NCBI RefSeq assembly: GCF_001865015.1
Contig: NZ_MJGV01000046.1
Coordinates: forward strand, 407,426-471,425
DNA length: 64,000 bases
Direction of reading: 5' to 3'
DNA from: Curtobacterium sp. MMLR14_010
GTDB lineage: Bacteria; Actinomycetota; Actinomycetes; Actinomycetales; Microbacteriaceae
A program made the position numbers and the translations under genes. The notes under the pieces were generated by a model. The model worked only from the letters and a program-made list of their open reading frames with translations, was not told where the DNA came from and did no database searches. Below, one piece after another: positions 1 through 8,584 of the stretch; position 1 is the stretch's first letter, and each line of letters begins with the position of its first letter.

Positions 1-806
1 GGTCGGACGGCCGCGACGATGGTGGTCGCGGCGCCCTGCTGCACGGTCTTCCAGGAGAACACTCCCGCGGCCTCGGCAGCGTCGAGTGAGGCCTTCTGCC
101 CAGGTGTGAAGTGGCGCTGGAGCCCGGTGGCGACTCCCCCGGGGTTGACCGTGTTCGCGACGATCCCGTCCGACGACCACCGACGGGTGGCCTCCACGGC
201 GAACAGCGAGTTCGCCGTCTTCGCCTGCGCGTACGCGATCTGCGGGTCGTACGGGCGGTGCTCGAAGTGCAGGTCGTGGAAGTCGATCCCCGACCGCATG
301 TGCGCCGTCGAGCTCAGCGACACGATCCGAGCACCGTCCCGCTCGGCGGCACCTGACGCCAGGGCACGGTGCAGGCCGACCGTCAGCGCGAAGTGCCCCA
401 AGTGGTTCGTCGCGAACTGGAGCTCCCAGCCCTCCGGCGTGCGCTCGAGTCCCCCGGTCACGAGTCCGGCGTTGTTCACGAGCAGGTGCAGCGGCCCGTC
501 CCAGGAGCCGACGAACCGGGACACGGACGCCTGGTCGGCGAGGTCGAGCAGCGCGACCTGCGGTCGATGGGGTGCGCCGAGCCTCGCGATCTCGTCCGCG
601 ACGGCGTCGCCCGCGGCCAGGTCACGGACAGCGAGCGTCACGACGGCACCCGCGGCGGCGAGGGCGCGCGCGGTCTCCCGGCCGAGGCCCGACGACGAGC
701 CGGTGACGACGGCCCAGACGCCGCCGAGGTCGACGCCACGCAGGACGTCGTCGGTCGTGCTGTCGGCGGTGAAGGGCGTCGCGATGCGGGGTCTCGGGGC
801 AGTCAT
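1..806 (-). CDS. Short-chain dehydrogenase/reductase (3' end cut by window edge)
   Basis: An open frame reads leftward from an ATG at 806 and runs off the left edge, so the C-terminus is missing. The N-terminal Rossmann motif TGSSSGLG follows the strand VWAVV. An NNAG motif, a serine in LSSTAH and the catalytic YAQAK (Y-x3-K) are all present, so this is an SDR with a complete active site. The overall look is that of the retinol-dehydrogenase/protochlorophyllide-reductase-like SDRs, which reduce or oxidise hydroxyl/keto groups with NAD(P)H. The substrate cannot be told. It is divergent from the TetR gene at 872, which probably controls it. Confidence 0.85.
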   Translation of the reverse strand, partial: MTAPRPRIATPFTADSTTDDVLRGVDLGGVWAVVTGSSSGLGRETARALAAAGAVVTLAVRDLAAGDAVADEIARLGAPHRPQVALLDLADQASVSRFVGSWDGPLHLLVNNAGLVTGGLERTPEGWELQFATNHLGHFALTVGLHRALASGAAERDGARIVSLSSTAHMRSGIDFHDLHFEHRPYDPQIAYAQAKTANSLFAVEATRRWSSDGIVANTVNPGGVATGLQRHFTPGQKASLDAAEAAGVFSWKTVQQGAATTIVAAVR

Positions 807-859
807 GAGGACGACTGTACGCGTTGGTCTCGTTCTGTTTAGTGCGTCCAGCGTTGCGC

Positions 860-865
860 TACGCT
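860..865 (+). promoter_or_regulatory. -10 element (TACGCT) of the TetR gene at 872
   Basis: TACGCT matches the actinobacterial -10 pattern TANNNT and lies exactly six bases before the ATG at 872. Transcription would therefore begin at or next to the start codon, giving a leaderless mRNA. No Shine-Dalgarno sequence is visible, which agrees with this. The same arrangement recurs before several other genes here. Confidence 0.5.
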
Positions 866-871
866 CTGGTC

Positions 872-1441
872 ATGCCCGAACACGACGTGACCACCAGCGA
901 CGGAGCGGGGCGACGCGAGTCCGTCCTCGACTCGGCGATGCAGACGTTCGTGCGGTTCGGGTACCGGAAGACCTCGATGGACGACGTCGCCCGCGCGGCA
1001 CAGGTGTCCCGCCAGGGGCTCTACTTCCTGTTCGACTCCAAGCCAGCCCTCTTCCGCGACGCCGTGACGCGAGCACTCACCCGCGATCTCGACGCCGTCG
1101 CGGACACCCTCAGCGACGGACGCCCGCTCCGTGAGCGGCTCCTCACCGCGTTCGACCGGTGGGCCGGCTCCTTCATCGGCCCGCTCACCGACCAGACCGG
1201 GAGGGTGCGCGACTTCGACCCGGCACTGCTCGGACCGATGCTGCACTCCGCCCCGCGACGCTTCGAGGACCTCGTCACCGCCGCGATCGCCGAGTCGCAT
1301 CCGACGGATGCTCCGGACCGCGCACGCACACTCATCAGCGCCTCCATCGGGATCAAGCACCAGGTGCAGACGCGGGAGCAGTACTCGGAGTCGATGGGGA
1401 TCGCCCTCGACTTCGTCGTCGGCGCTCCGCCCCGCGGCTGA
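872..1441 (+). CDS. TetR/AcrR-family transcriptional regulator
   Basis: The 189-residue protein has an N-terminal TetR helix-turn-helix (about residues 15 to 60) with the typical stretch TSMDDVARAAQVSRQGLYFLF, followed by a helical ligand-binding domain of usual length. The ATG at 872 was chosen over an upstream in-frame codon because a -10 element sits six bases before it and the HTH then has normal spacing. It is divergent from the SDR at 1..806 with a 65-base gap, the usual layout for a local repressor and its target. The ligand is unknown. Confidence 0.85.
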   Translation: MPEHDVTTSDGAGRRESVLDSAMQTFVRFGYRKTSMDDVARAAQVSRQGLYFLFDSKPALFRDAVTRALTRDLDAVADTLSDGRPLRERLLTAFDRWAGSFIGPLTDQTGRVRDFDPALLGPMLHSAPRRFEDLVTAAIAESHPTDAPDRARTLISASIGIKHQVQTREQYSESMGIALDFVVGAPPRG

Positions 1442-1467
1442 CCGCTGAGGACGGGCGCGACCAGGAG

Positions 1468-1513
1468 CCGGACGGGAGGCTCGGTGCCAGCTGGTACCGA
1501 GCCTCCAGTCCGG
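1468..1513. repeat. Palindromic repeat family 1, copy 1
   Basis: The arms GGAGGCTCGGTGCCAG (1475-1490) and CTGGTACCGAGCCTCC (1491-1506) are complementary with one mismatch and no loop. Outer arms CCGGAC and GTCCGG extend the palindrome to 46 bases. It lies just after the stop of the TetR gene at 1441. Other copies are at 17117, 23142, 48169, 49784 and 54971, with a partial one at 63981. The 3'-end position suggests a terminator-like role, but there is no T tract. Confidence 0.8.
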
Positions 1514-1658
1514 CGGCTGGTCACCGCACGGCAAGTGCTTGTGCCTCCACTGTGTTTCCGGGCATCATGTCGGTGAACCGCGGTGTCGTGGCGATCGTCG
1601 AAGCCCAGGCCGACTTGTCTGCCGACAGATCACACGCACCGCGTCGGAGGCATCGTCC

Positions 1659-2911
1659 ATGGCGACTGCACGCGTTCTCCTGCCCGCGGCGCTCAGGCTG
1701 CTCGGGTCCGCCACAGCTCGGTACGGCAGGGTCCTCAGCCAGCCCGGGGCGCTGGCGTTCGTCCTCCCGGCGGCGGCGGCACGACTCGGTGTCGCGATGA
1801 CCGGGCTCGGGCTGCTGTTCTCCACACAGCACGCGACAGGGTCGTTCGCCGTCGCGGGTGGGGCCACGGGCGCCTTCGCCATCGCGGAGGCTGCGGCGGG
1901 GCCGCAGGTCGCGCGCATCGTGGACCGTTGGGGCAGACGGCGACGGTACCGGCGGCGGTCCTCGTCCACGTCGCCGCCATCGTGACGGCAGTCACCACCG
2001 CGGGGAGCGCCCCGGTCGGGGTCACCCTGGCAGCTGTCATCGTCGCGGGTGCCGCGATGCCGCAGCCCGGTGCGCTGTCTGCCGCGCGCTGGTCGGTCCT
2101 CATCCCGGAGGCGCCGACTCTGCGCGCCGCGTTCTCGGTCGAGGCGGGCATCAACGACGTGGTGTTCCTGTCCGGTCCGATCCTCGTCACGCTCGCCAGC
2201 ACGCTCCTCCTCCCCTGGGCCGGTTCGGCGGCAGCCGCCGCGTTCGTCGCCGTCGGCTGCGGAGCGCTCGCGCTGCAACGCCGGACCGCCCCGGCCCCCC
2301 GCGGCGCACGGGGACACCGCGAACGGAGCGTCTCGCACTCGCTCCGCGCCCCCGGGTTCCTGGCCACGCTCGGCGTGAACCTCGGGTTGGGATGCTTCTT
2401 CGGCGCTGTCCCGCTCCTCGTGACCGCGGCGGCGTCAGCGGAGGGGCTGCGCTCGCTCACCGGTCTCGTGCTCGCCCTGTCCAGCGCCGCGAGCATCGTC
2501 GCCGGACTAATCTACGGCACACTCCGTTCCGCCCCGCGCCCGCAGATGGTCCAGCTGATCGCGACGATCGTGCTCACCGTCGCGGTGCTCGCCGCCGTCG
2601 TCTGGCCCACCATGCTCGGACTGGCGGTCATGCTCGTCATCGGCGGGACCGCCGTCGCACCGCTGCTGGCCTCGTCGTCCCAGATCGTGCAGGCGACGGT
2701 CACCGGGACCGAACTGACCCAGGGCTTCACGTGGATCAACTCGGCGTCCGCCGCCGGCATCGCCCTGGGCGCAGCGCTCACCGGGACGCTCGTCGCACAC
2801 GACGGGACACGGGCCGCGGCCGCCCTGCTCGTGGTCCTGGTCCTGACCGCGGTGGCCTCCGCGGCACTCGCCGCGCAGCCGCGTCGTACTGTGGGCGGAT
2901 GCCGTCGATGA
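1659..2911 (+). pseudogene. MFS transporter, apparent single-base frameshift
   Basis: Reading from an ATG at 1659 gives a hydrophobic MFS N-terminus (two membrane segments, ending in the loop motif DRWGR). The frame is then lost at a run of four Gs at 1930-1933. Adding one base there would join it to the next frame, which encodes the remaining membrane segments up to the stop at 2911. The repaired product would be about 417 residues, the usual size of a 12-TM MFS exporter. The defect is either a real inactivating deletion in a homopolymer or a sequencing error; the raw sequence alone cannot decide. The substrate is unknown. Confidence 0.75.
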
Positions 2912-3549
2912 TCGTCCTCGTCATGGCCGAGTACATGGTCGATGACTCCCCGCTCTGGTACCGAGGGTCACGAGAGTTCATCGGGGTCGCTGCGGCCGAG
3001 GACCTCGGGCTGAGCGATGCCCTGCGGCGGGACCTGCGGGCGTGGAACGACGCCTTCGAGCAGGCCATGAGCGACGTCTTCGACGATCGCCACGGATCGG
3101 CCCCCGTCCGGTCGTCCGCCTCGGACTCCGCCGAGGTCTGGGACGGTCACCAGGTCGATGCGTTCGCCCTCGCGAGCCGCGTCCAACTCGAGCTCGGCGA
3201 CGACGTCCACGTCTGGTGTGGCGGGGGCGGTGGCATCGACATGGTGACCGAGTCCGGGACCGCAGTCGTGTTGCCGAGCGAGCGACCGGGGACGGACGTC
3301 GAGTTCCTGCGTGACGGGAGGCGCGACGTCAGGTCCGCACGTGCTGCGGGCGCTCGTGAGGGGACGGCCAAGGCACTCGTCCACTGGCGTGCTCTGACCG
3401 AACGAGCCGGGACCCCGTTCGGTGACGCTGAGACCCGTGCCCTCGGACTCCGGACTGCCGGGCGGCTGCAGGACGACGTCCGGGCACAGGCGCAGGTCGT
3501 CTTCCACGCCGGCGCCGCAGGGCCGTACTGGCACGACGAATTCGACTGA
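2899..3549 (+). CDS. Hypothetical protein
   Basis: This 216-residue soluble protein was not recognised. It starts at an ATG at 2899, overlapping the end of the MFS gene by 13 bases. A TACTGT hexamer at 2887-2892 stands exactly six bases before the ATG, so a separate leaderless promoter is likely. It is acidic, begins MPSMIVLVMAEYMVDDSPLW, and carries a glycine run in WCGGGGGIDMV near residue 115. No signal peptide, membrane segment or catalytic motif is evident. Confidence 0.65.
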   Translation: MPSMIVLVMAEYMVDDSPLWYRGSREFIGVAAAEDLGLSDALRRDLRAWNDAFEQAMSDVFDDRHGSAPVRSSASDSAEVWDGHQVDAFALASRVQLELGDDVHVWCGGGGGIDMVTESGTAVVLPSERPGTDVEFLRDGRRDVRSARAAGAREGTAKALVHWRALTERAGTPFGDAETRALGLRTAGRLQDDVRAQAQVVFHAGAAGPYWHDEFD

Positions 3550-3634
3550 GGACCGGGGACACGGACGGTGGACGGTGCCGCTCCGTCGGGTCATCCCGTG
3601 ATCGCCCACAATTCGATGGGTTGCGCCGCTTGTT

Positions 3635-3649
3635 CTACATAGGTAGATT
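3635..3649 (+). promoter_or_regulatory. PadR operator overlapping a -10 element
   Basis: CTACATAGGTAG (3635-3646) is a dyad with CTAC/GTAG arms. It overlaps the hexamer TAGATT (3644-3649), which lies six bases before the ATG at 3656. PadR proteins commonly repress their own promoter through short AT-rich dyads of this kind. Autoregulation is the natural reading. Confidence 0.5.
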
Positions 3650-3655
3650 CAGGGG

Positions 3656-3994
3656 ATGGACCCGATCAGACGCGTGACAGCCCCCACGCTCGACGTGCTC
3701 GATGCACTCCTCGCGAGCGACGGACCGACCTGGGGGCTGCTCGTCATCAAGGCGACGGGACGACCAGCCGGCACCGTGTACCCGATCCTGGAGCGCCTGG
3801 AGCAACAGGGCTGGACGCGTTCCTCGTGGGATGACGACGCCGACCGCTCCGGTCCACGGCGACGACTCCACGAGTTCACGGCCGACGGCGCGGTGGCTGC
3901 GCGCGAACTGGTCCAGGCTCGCGGCGAAGCCGCCCGTGCCGCAGCACGCGCTGCCGGGACCGCCCGCCCGACCCACCGGCCGGTGACCCAGTGA
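3656..3994 (+). CDS. PadR-family transcriptional regulator
   Basis: The 112-residue protein has the PadR winged-helix core: a short helix pair (LDVLDALLAS), the recognition segment GTVYPILERLEQQGW and a basic wing. It belongs to the short PadR-s2 type that has only one C-terminal helix for dimerisation. It overlaps the next gene by four bases (GTGA), so the two are translationally coupled. Such pairs usually encode a regulator with its membrane-protein target. A dyad overlaps its own promoter at 3635. Confidence 0.85.
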   Translation: MDPIRRVTAPTLDVLDALLASDGPTWGLLVIKATGRPAGTVYPILERLEQQGWTRSSWDDDADRSGPRRRLHEFTADGAVAARELVQARGEAARAAARAAGTARPTHRPVTQ

Positions 3995-4830
3995 GCGCGC
4001 TCGACCGGCTGCTCATCGCAGCTGCCGTCGCCGCGTCGCCGCCGGAACAGCGTGCCGCCCGGCACGAGCAGTGGCTCGCGGACGTCCGCGACGCACACGA
4101 GCTCGACCTCTCGCCGACCGCCCTGGCGCTCGGCGCACTCACCACGGTGCTCTTCCACCGACGCGCCGGCCACCGATCCACCTGGGGGGACACCATGACC
4201 ACGATGCCCGGCACCGTCCGCAGCACACCGCACACGATCCCGACGATCCCGGTCCTCCTGACCCTGGCCGTCGTGTCCTTCCTTGCCGGCAGCGTGGGAC
4301 TCGGGCTCGTGCAGCGCTACAACGGACTCGCGGGCATCGTCCCGGCGTTCCTGCTGATCTCGATCGTCCTCACCGTGGTGCCCGGGCTCGCCGTGGCCGC
4401 GAGTGTCCTCCTCGTCACCGGGGCGCCGATCCGCCGCCGGGCGACGGGTGCACTGGTCGTCCTGGCCGTGACGGCTCTCTGGTGGTCGATCCAGACCGGG
4501 TTCTTCAACCCGCCGGTGCACCCCGCACTCTCCCTGGGGATCATCACGGGCGCATGGCTCGCCGTCTGGCTCGTCGTCCTCCGACGGCCGGGTTGGACCT
4601 GGTCGCTGCTGCTCCTGCCGGTCCTGGCCTCGGTCCTCGTGTTCCCGCTGTCCACCGGCGTGTACGGAACCCAGCTCGCCTTCTCGCTCAAGGCGGCGGT
4701 GTCCTCCGCGACCGCGCTCGTGCCCTTCCTCGCCGCGCTCCTGGCCGCGACGATCGCCGGACGGCTGTCCACGGATGCCCCCGCCGGGCCGGTCCAGCGC
4801 CCAGACGCCCTGGCGGGCAGCAGCGCCTGA
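3991..4830 (+). CDS. Membrane protein coupled to a PadR regulator
   Basis: The 279-residue protein starts at a GTG that overlaps the PadR stop. A cytoplasmic N-terminal region of about 90 residues (with RAARHEQWLADVRD) is followed by roughly six hydrophobic segments between residues 90 and 265. The N-terminal piece resembles that of small actinobacterial membrane proteins found next to PadR genes. The function is unknown; a role in an envelope stress or drug response would fit the coupling, but this is inference. It is convergent with the gene at 4847. Confidence 0.75.
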   Translation: MSALDRLLIAAAVAASPPEQRAARHEQWLADVRDAHELDLSPTALALGALTTVLFHRRAGHRSTWGDTMTTMPGTVRSTPHTIPTIPVLLTLAVVSFLAGSVGLGLVQRYNGLAGIVPAFLLISIVLTVVPGLAVAASVLLVTGAPIRRRATGALVVLAVTALWWSIQTGFFNPPVHPALSLGIITGAWLAVWLVVLRRPGWTWSLLLLPVLASVLVFPLSTGVYGTQLAFSLKAAVSSATALVPFLAALLAATIAGRLSTDAPAGPVQRPDALAGSSA

Positions 4831-4846
4831 CCGCGCTCGACGATCG

Positions 4847-5053
4847 TCAGTCGGCGTCCCAGCGCAGGACGTCGCCGGGCTGGCAGTCGAGCACGCGACA
4901 GATGGCATCCAGGGTGGAGAAGCGGACGGCGCGCGCACGACCGTTCTTGAGCACCGCGACGTTCGCGGGCGTGATCCCCACGGCTGCTGCGAAGTCCCCG
5001 ACGCTCATCCCACGCTCCGTGAGGAGGTCGTCGAGGAGGACCTGCACCGCCAT
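4847..5053 (-). CDS. Small Cro/C1-type (YozG-like) DNA-binding protein
   Basis: The 68-residue protein is almost all helix-turn-helix: LLTERGMSVGDFAAAVGI, then NVAVLKNGRARAVRFSTLDAICRVLDCQPGDVLRW. The ending CQPGDVLRW is typical of the YozG/HTH_26 group, which pairs with DUF2975 membrane proteins. Its ATG shares one base with the stop of the DUF2975 gene upstream (TGATG), so the two form an operon. Confidence 0.85.
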   Translation of the reverse strand: MAVQVLLDDLLTERGMSVGDFAAAVGITPANVAVLKNGRARAVRFSTLDAICRVLDCQPGDVLRWDAD

Positions 5054-5535
5054 CAGACGACCTCGTCGAGCTCGAGGCGCATGGACACCGCGTGCCGGAG
5101 CAGCGAACGCAACACCAGCACGACGAGGACGACTGCGGTCCCCGTGATGGTCGCGCCGAGGACGGCCAGTGCGAGCGCGGGAGGGCCAGGGACCGCCGGG
5201 AGGACGGCCGCGACGACCACCGTCGCCGTCGCCAGGGCGACGACCAGCGCGTCGACGAGCCGGAGCGCCCACCGTTCGAAGATGCGCCCGCTCCGGATCG
5301 CGCCGATCAACAGCGCGGTGACCGCCAGGACCACCTCGAGGCAGAGACCGAACGCGACGGCGGCTACGAGCAACGGGCCCTGCAGATGAGCGAACTCCGG
5401 GTACTGGCTGGTCAGCGAGCCTGCGGTCTCCACCGTGACGACCTCCGCGAGCACGATGCCGACAGCGAGCACCCCGAGCGCGATCCAGGAGAGGAGGGAC
5501 GTGATCGGCGCAGCGACCTGCGGAGGGTGGTCCAT
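5053..5535 (-). CDS. DUF2975-family membrane protein
   Basis: The 160-residue protein has four hydrophobic segments, at about residues 12-35, 50-78, 92-110 and 118-145, the usual DUF2975 topology. It is followed without a gap by the YozG-like regulator at 4847, the standard partner of this family. The molecular function of DUF2975 is not established. A small dyad directly before the start (5538-5550) could be the operator of the regulator. Confidence 0.8.
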   Translation of the reverse strand: MDHPPQVAAPITSLLSWIALGVLAVGIVLAEVVTVETAGSLTSQYPEFAHLQGPLLVAAVAFGLCLEVVLAVTALLIGAIRSGRIFERWALRLVDALVVALATATVVVAAVLPAVPGPPALALAVLGATITGTAVVLVVLVLRSLLRHAVSMRLELDEVV

Positions 5536-5537
5536 CT

Positions 5538-5550
5538 ATCGATATTCGAT
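5538..5550. promoter_or_regulatory. Candidate operator before the DUF2975/YozG pair
   Basis: ATCGA-TAT-TCGAT is a perfect dyad that ends two bases before the ATG at 5535. Its AT-richness stands out from the surroundings. Position and symmetry suit autoregulation by the Cro/C1-type protein. Confidence 0.4.
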
Positions 5551-5566
5551 GGATACCGATCGGAAG

Positions 5567-6778
5567 TCAAGGGCAGGACCTCATGGTGGGGAGGGTGACT
5601 GCATCGTCGTCCTCCTTGCCGGCATGCAGTCGCTGGACGAGGGTGCGGAGGATCGTCCCCGTCACGAGCCGGTCGGCGATGCCGCGGGCGACGAGACCGG
5701 CTCGGGTCCGCGGGTAGGCGAACCGGACGAGTGCCTTCGGGGTGCGCCCGACCCGGTCGGCCATGGGCCGCATCCGGCGTTCGTAGGTGGCGAGGGCGCT
5801 CACCGGGTCGGCGTTCACGTCGTCGGTCAAGGCGGCGGCGAGGGTGTACCCGCCGATGAGCGCGAGGGAGGCCCCGCCGCCGCCCATCAGGGTCACGCAC
5901 CAGGCAGCGTCGCCGACGAGGACGACTCGGCCGCGGTGCCACTGGTCGACCCGGATCTGCGTGAGCTGGTCGAAGTAGAGGTCGTCCGCGTGCTCGAAGG
6001 CGTCGAGGACGCGCAGTGCCTGCCAGCCGACGTCGGCGTACCGCGTCCGGACGCGTGCCAGCGCTTCTCGACGATCGACACCGAGGAGGTCCTCGCCGGG
6101 GGCGTAGGCGAGGATGGCGCGGGTGGTGCCGTGGTTGTCGGGGCGCAGGTGGACCGAGCGCCCGCCGACGGCGTTGTACCACCGCCAGGTCTGGTCGTCC
6201 GTGTCGATGCGCGGGATCGTCCCCACCGCCATCGTGATGTCGAGGTCCCGGCGGTGGATGGTCGCCGCGGGGAAGACCCGGTCGCGCGTCCTCGACCGAG
6301 CGCCTTCGGCGACGACGAGGAACTCGGCGTCGAGGCGTCGCCCCGCGGTGGTGACGACCTCCACCCGGTCGTCGTGCTGTCGGACCTCGGCGACGGTGTC
6401 GCCGTACACGAGCTCGACCTCGGGGACGGCGTCGAGGATGATCTTCGCGAGGTCGCCACGGAGCACCTCCAGCTCAGCGGTGGCGCCCTCCGGTCCGTCC
6501 GACGGGAGGGTCGCGCGCACCGTGCCGTCGGTGTTCACGACGACCGTCCCGGTCTCGGTGGTGTTGGCCGCCCGCACCGCGTCGAGGAGTCCCATCCGCT
6601 GCAGGACCTCCCGGGCGAGCCCGCGGACGTCGACGTTCTGTCCGCCGTCGCGGAACTGCGGGGCACGCTCGAGGACGGTCACGTGCCACCCCGCACGGTG
6701 CAGCCAGAACGCGGTCGACAGGCCGGCGATGCTCGCCCCCGACACGATCGCGCGACGCTGTTCTCCTGGTTGTGCCAT
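5567..6778 (-). CDS. FAD-dependent monooxygenase (PHBH family)
   Basis: The 403-residue protein has the class A flavoprotein hydroxylase layout. The dinucleotide-binding start is VSGASIAGLSTAFWLHRAGW with ERAPQFRDGG after it (residues 10 to 48). A middle segment RGDLAKII binds FAD, and the second FAD motif GDAAW lies near residue 290. These enzymes use NAD(P)H and O2 to hydroxylate aromatic or polyketide-like compounds. It is divergent from the TetR gene at 6861, which presumably senses the substrate. Confidence 0.85.
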   Translation of the reverse strand: MAQPGEQRRAIVSGASIAGLSTAFWLHRAGWHVTVLERAPQFRDGGQNVDVRGLAREVLQRMGLLDAVRAANTTETGTVVVNTDGTVRATLPSDGPEGATAELEVLRGDLAKIILDAVPEVELVYGDTVAEVRQHDDRVEVVTTAGRRLDAEFLVVAEGARSRTRDRVFPAATIHRRDLDITMAVGTIPRIDTDDQTWRWYNAVGGRSVHLRPDNHGTTRAILAYAPGEDLLGVDRREALARVRTRYADVGWQALRVLDAFEHADDLYFDQLTQIRVDQWHRGRVVLVGDAAWCVTLMGGGGASLALIGGYTLAAALTDDVNADPVSALATYERRMRPMADRVGRTPKALVRFAYPRTRAGLVARGIADRLVTGTILRTLVQRLHAGKEDDDAVTLPTMRSCP

Positions 6779-6821
6779 GGTCCTGCTCCTCTGGAACGTC
6801 TCACCGCGAACCGAATGATTG

Positions 6822-6858
6822 CGCTGTTTATGACGTTAGCAGATCGACTACGCTGTTT
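6822..6858. promoter_or_regulatory. Repeated motif and -10 in the FMO/TetR gap
   Basis: The octamer CGCTGTTT occurs at 6822-6829 and again at 6851-6858. Between them, TACGCT (6849-6854) lies exactly six bases before the GTG at 6861. The repeat flanks the likely promoter and may be a regulator binding site, though it is not a clean dyad. Confidence 0.35.
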
Positions 6859-6860
6859 GT

Positions 6861-7475
6861 GTGCCTCGTCTCAAGGAATCGACTCGACTGGAGCGTCGCC
6901 GGCAGATCGCGGCCGCTGCGACGCAGTGCTTCGCGGCCAACGGCATCAGCGGGACGTCGATGGCGGACATCATCCGAGCCTCCGGGCTGTCGTCCGGTGC
7001 CATCTACTCGCACTTCGACAGCAAGGCGGAGCTGCTCCGCCACGTGATGGCGACGATGCTCGAGGACCGCTTCACTGCGGTGGCGGCGGAACCGGACGGG
7101 TCGGCGACGACCGTCACCCCGGAGGCGCTCCTGGCCCGCCTGCTCGCCGGCCCGTCGGCGAACCAGGCGCAGACGAGCGTGCTGGTACAGGTGTGGGGCG
7201 AGATGTCCAGGGACGCGGACCTCGTGGTCGTCGCGGAGGACAACGTCGCCCATCTCCGCGCGCTGCTCGTCCGGACGCTGACACCGTGGGCGGTGCAGCA
7301 CGCCGACGCGGATCAGGTCGACGGCCTCACGGCACGCACCGCGGACTGGCTGATCGCGGTCACGTTCGGCTTCGCCACCGTGCTCGCGCTGCAGTCAGCT
7401 GGCGAGCCGGAGGCCTTCCACGACAACCTGCTGCAGGCTGCTCGCTCGATCGGCGGCCACGACCACCGTTCGTGA
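6861..7475 (+). CDS. TetR/AcrR-family transcriptional regulator
   Basis: The 204-residue protein has a canonical N-terminal HTH (GTSMADIIRASGLSSGAIYSHF, about residues 30-52), preceded by RRRQIAAAATQCFAANG. The C-terminal domain has the length and hydrophobic helices of the TetR ligand pocket. The GTG start is supported by the TACGCT hexamer six bases upstream and the lack of a Shine-Dalgarno site. It is divergent from the FAD monooxygenase at 5567, its likely target. Confidence 0.85.
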   Translation: MPRLKESTRLERRRQIAAAATQCFAANGISGTSMADIIRASGLSSGAIYSHFDSKAELLRHVMATMLEDRFTAVAAEPDGSATTVTPEALLARLLAGPSANQAQTSVLVQVWGEMSRDADLVVVAEDNVAHLRALLVRTLTPWAVQHADADQVDGLTARTADWLIAVTFGFATVLALQSAGEPEAFHDNLLQAARSIGGHDHRS

Positions 7476-7521
7476 GGATCGGGACGCCGTTCGAGCCCCC
7501 GCTGCATCACTGTCCTGTCCC

Positions 7522-8100
7522 TCACTGGTCCGCGGCTCCCGCTCCGGCAACGAGGTTTCGGACCGCCGTCGCGATGCTCTCGTGGCGAGACGCTGGCGTG
7601 ACATCGGTTGGCTCCGCGAAGGCCGGTGCCGGGATCGCCCAGGCGAGCACGAGTGCGAACACGAAGGCGAGCAGGTGGGATGCGGGCATCCCCGCAGCGC
7701 GTTGCACGCCCGTCGCCTCGATGGCGGCGATCATCTGCCGGTAGGTCGCGTCCTCGAACTCGGGTGCCGTCGTCAGCTCGACGTTGCGCCACGAGAACAG
7801 GCGGAGGCTCGTGGTGTCGGTCATCCAGTGGTCGTAGAGACGAACCGCGTACCCGGGGAGGTCGTCCGGGGTGAACTCGACGGCCGCCCCGACACGGCGC
7901 ACGTTGTCCGCCACGACCTCTTCGAACAGTGCGTTCTTGGAGCCGAAGTAGGCGTAGATCATGCGCTTGTTCGTCTCGGCGGCGTCCGCGATCGCGTCGA
8001 CGCGACCGCCCGCGAGACCGTTCCGTTGGAACTCCTCGCGGGCGGCTTCGAGCAGCTTGGCCTTGGTCGCGGTCGACCGAGCGGTGCGGCCGTCAACCAC
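7522..8100 (-). CDS. TetR/AcrR-family transcriptional regulator
   Basis: The 192-residue protein has the HTH segment GRVDAIADAAETNKRMIYAYFGSK (positions about 32-55), a typical TetR recognition helix. The ligand domain contains a long hydrophobic helix, LLAFVFALVLAWAI. It lies 14 bases downstream of the NTF2-like gene at 8115 on the same strand, so both share the promoter at 8585, where a perfect dyad overlaps the -10. This suggests that it represses its own operon. Confidence 0.85.
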   Translation of the reverse strand: MVDGRTARSTATKAKLLEAAREEFQRNGLAGGRVDAIADAAETNKRMIYAYFGSKNALFEEVVADNVRRVGAAVEFTPDDLPGYAVRLYDHWMTDTTSLRLFSWRNVELTTAPEFEDATYRQMIAAIEATGVQRAAGMPASHLLAFVFALVLAWAIPAPAFAEPTDVTPASRHESIATAVRNLVAGAGAADQ

Positions 8101-8114
8101 GGTGGACCTGCTGC

Positions 8115-8579
8115 TCAGGCGTCGACGACGTGCGGGGCCTGGAGCTCCTGGAGCAGGGTGTGGTTGTCGGTGCGGACGTACTCATGGAGCAATCGTCCCG
8201 CATCGTCCGTCACGAAGACGTTGATGAGGTCGAACACGATCCGTCGACCGTTCGGAGCGAGGGGGCCCACGGGTGACTGCGTGAACTCCCGGACGAAGGT
8301 CCCCTCGATCCAGGTCTGACAGGCGATCGCGGTGCCCTCGACGACGACGATGCCGCGGCGGATCGACCGGTCGTCGAACGCCTTCCGGAGGGACGCGAAG
8401 TACGCCAGCAGACCGTCCAGGTCCGACTCGAACCCGCCTGGCCCGTGGAACGCGAAGTCCGGGGAGAAGAACCCCACCATCTCGTCCGGCTGCTCGCCGG
8501 ACACCAGCAACTCTCCTGCTCGGACCAGGCGCGCGACGGCTTGCTCTCGTTGTGGTCGTTCTTCTTCTGCAGCTTCCAT
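8115..8579 (-). CDS. SnoaL/NTF2-like protein
   Basis: The 154-residue protein has the NTF2-like cone fold signature: an N-terminal helix (QAVARLVRAGELLVSG), then MVGFFSPDFAFHGPGG and strands ending LINVFVTDDAGRLLHEYVRTD. This superfamily includes polyketide cyclases, dehydratases and many proteins of unknown role, so only the fold is assigned. It is the first gene of an operon with the TetR regulator at 7522. Confidence 0.75.
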   Translation of the reverse strand: MEAAEEERPQREQAVARLVRAGELLVSGEQPDEMVGFFSPDFAFHGPGGFESDLDGLLAYFASLRKAFDDRSIRRGIVVVEGTAIACQTWIEGTFVREFTQSPVGPLAPNGRRIVFDLINVFVTDDAGRLLHEYVRTDNHTLLQELQAPHVVDA

Positions 8580-8584
8580 GATGG

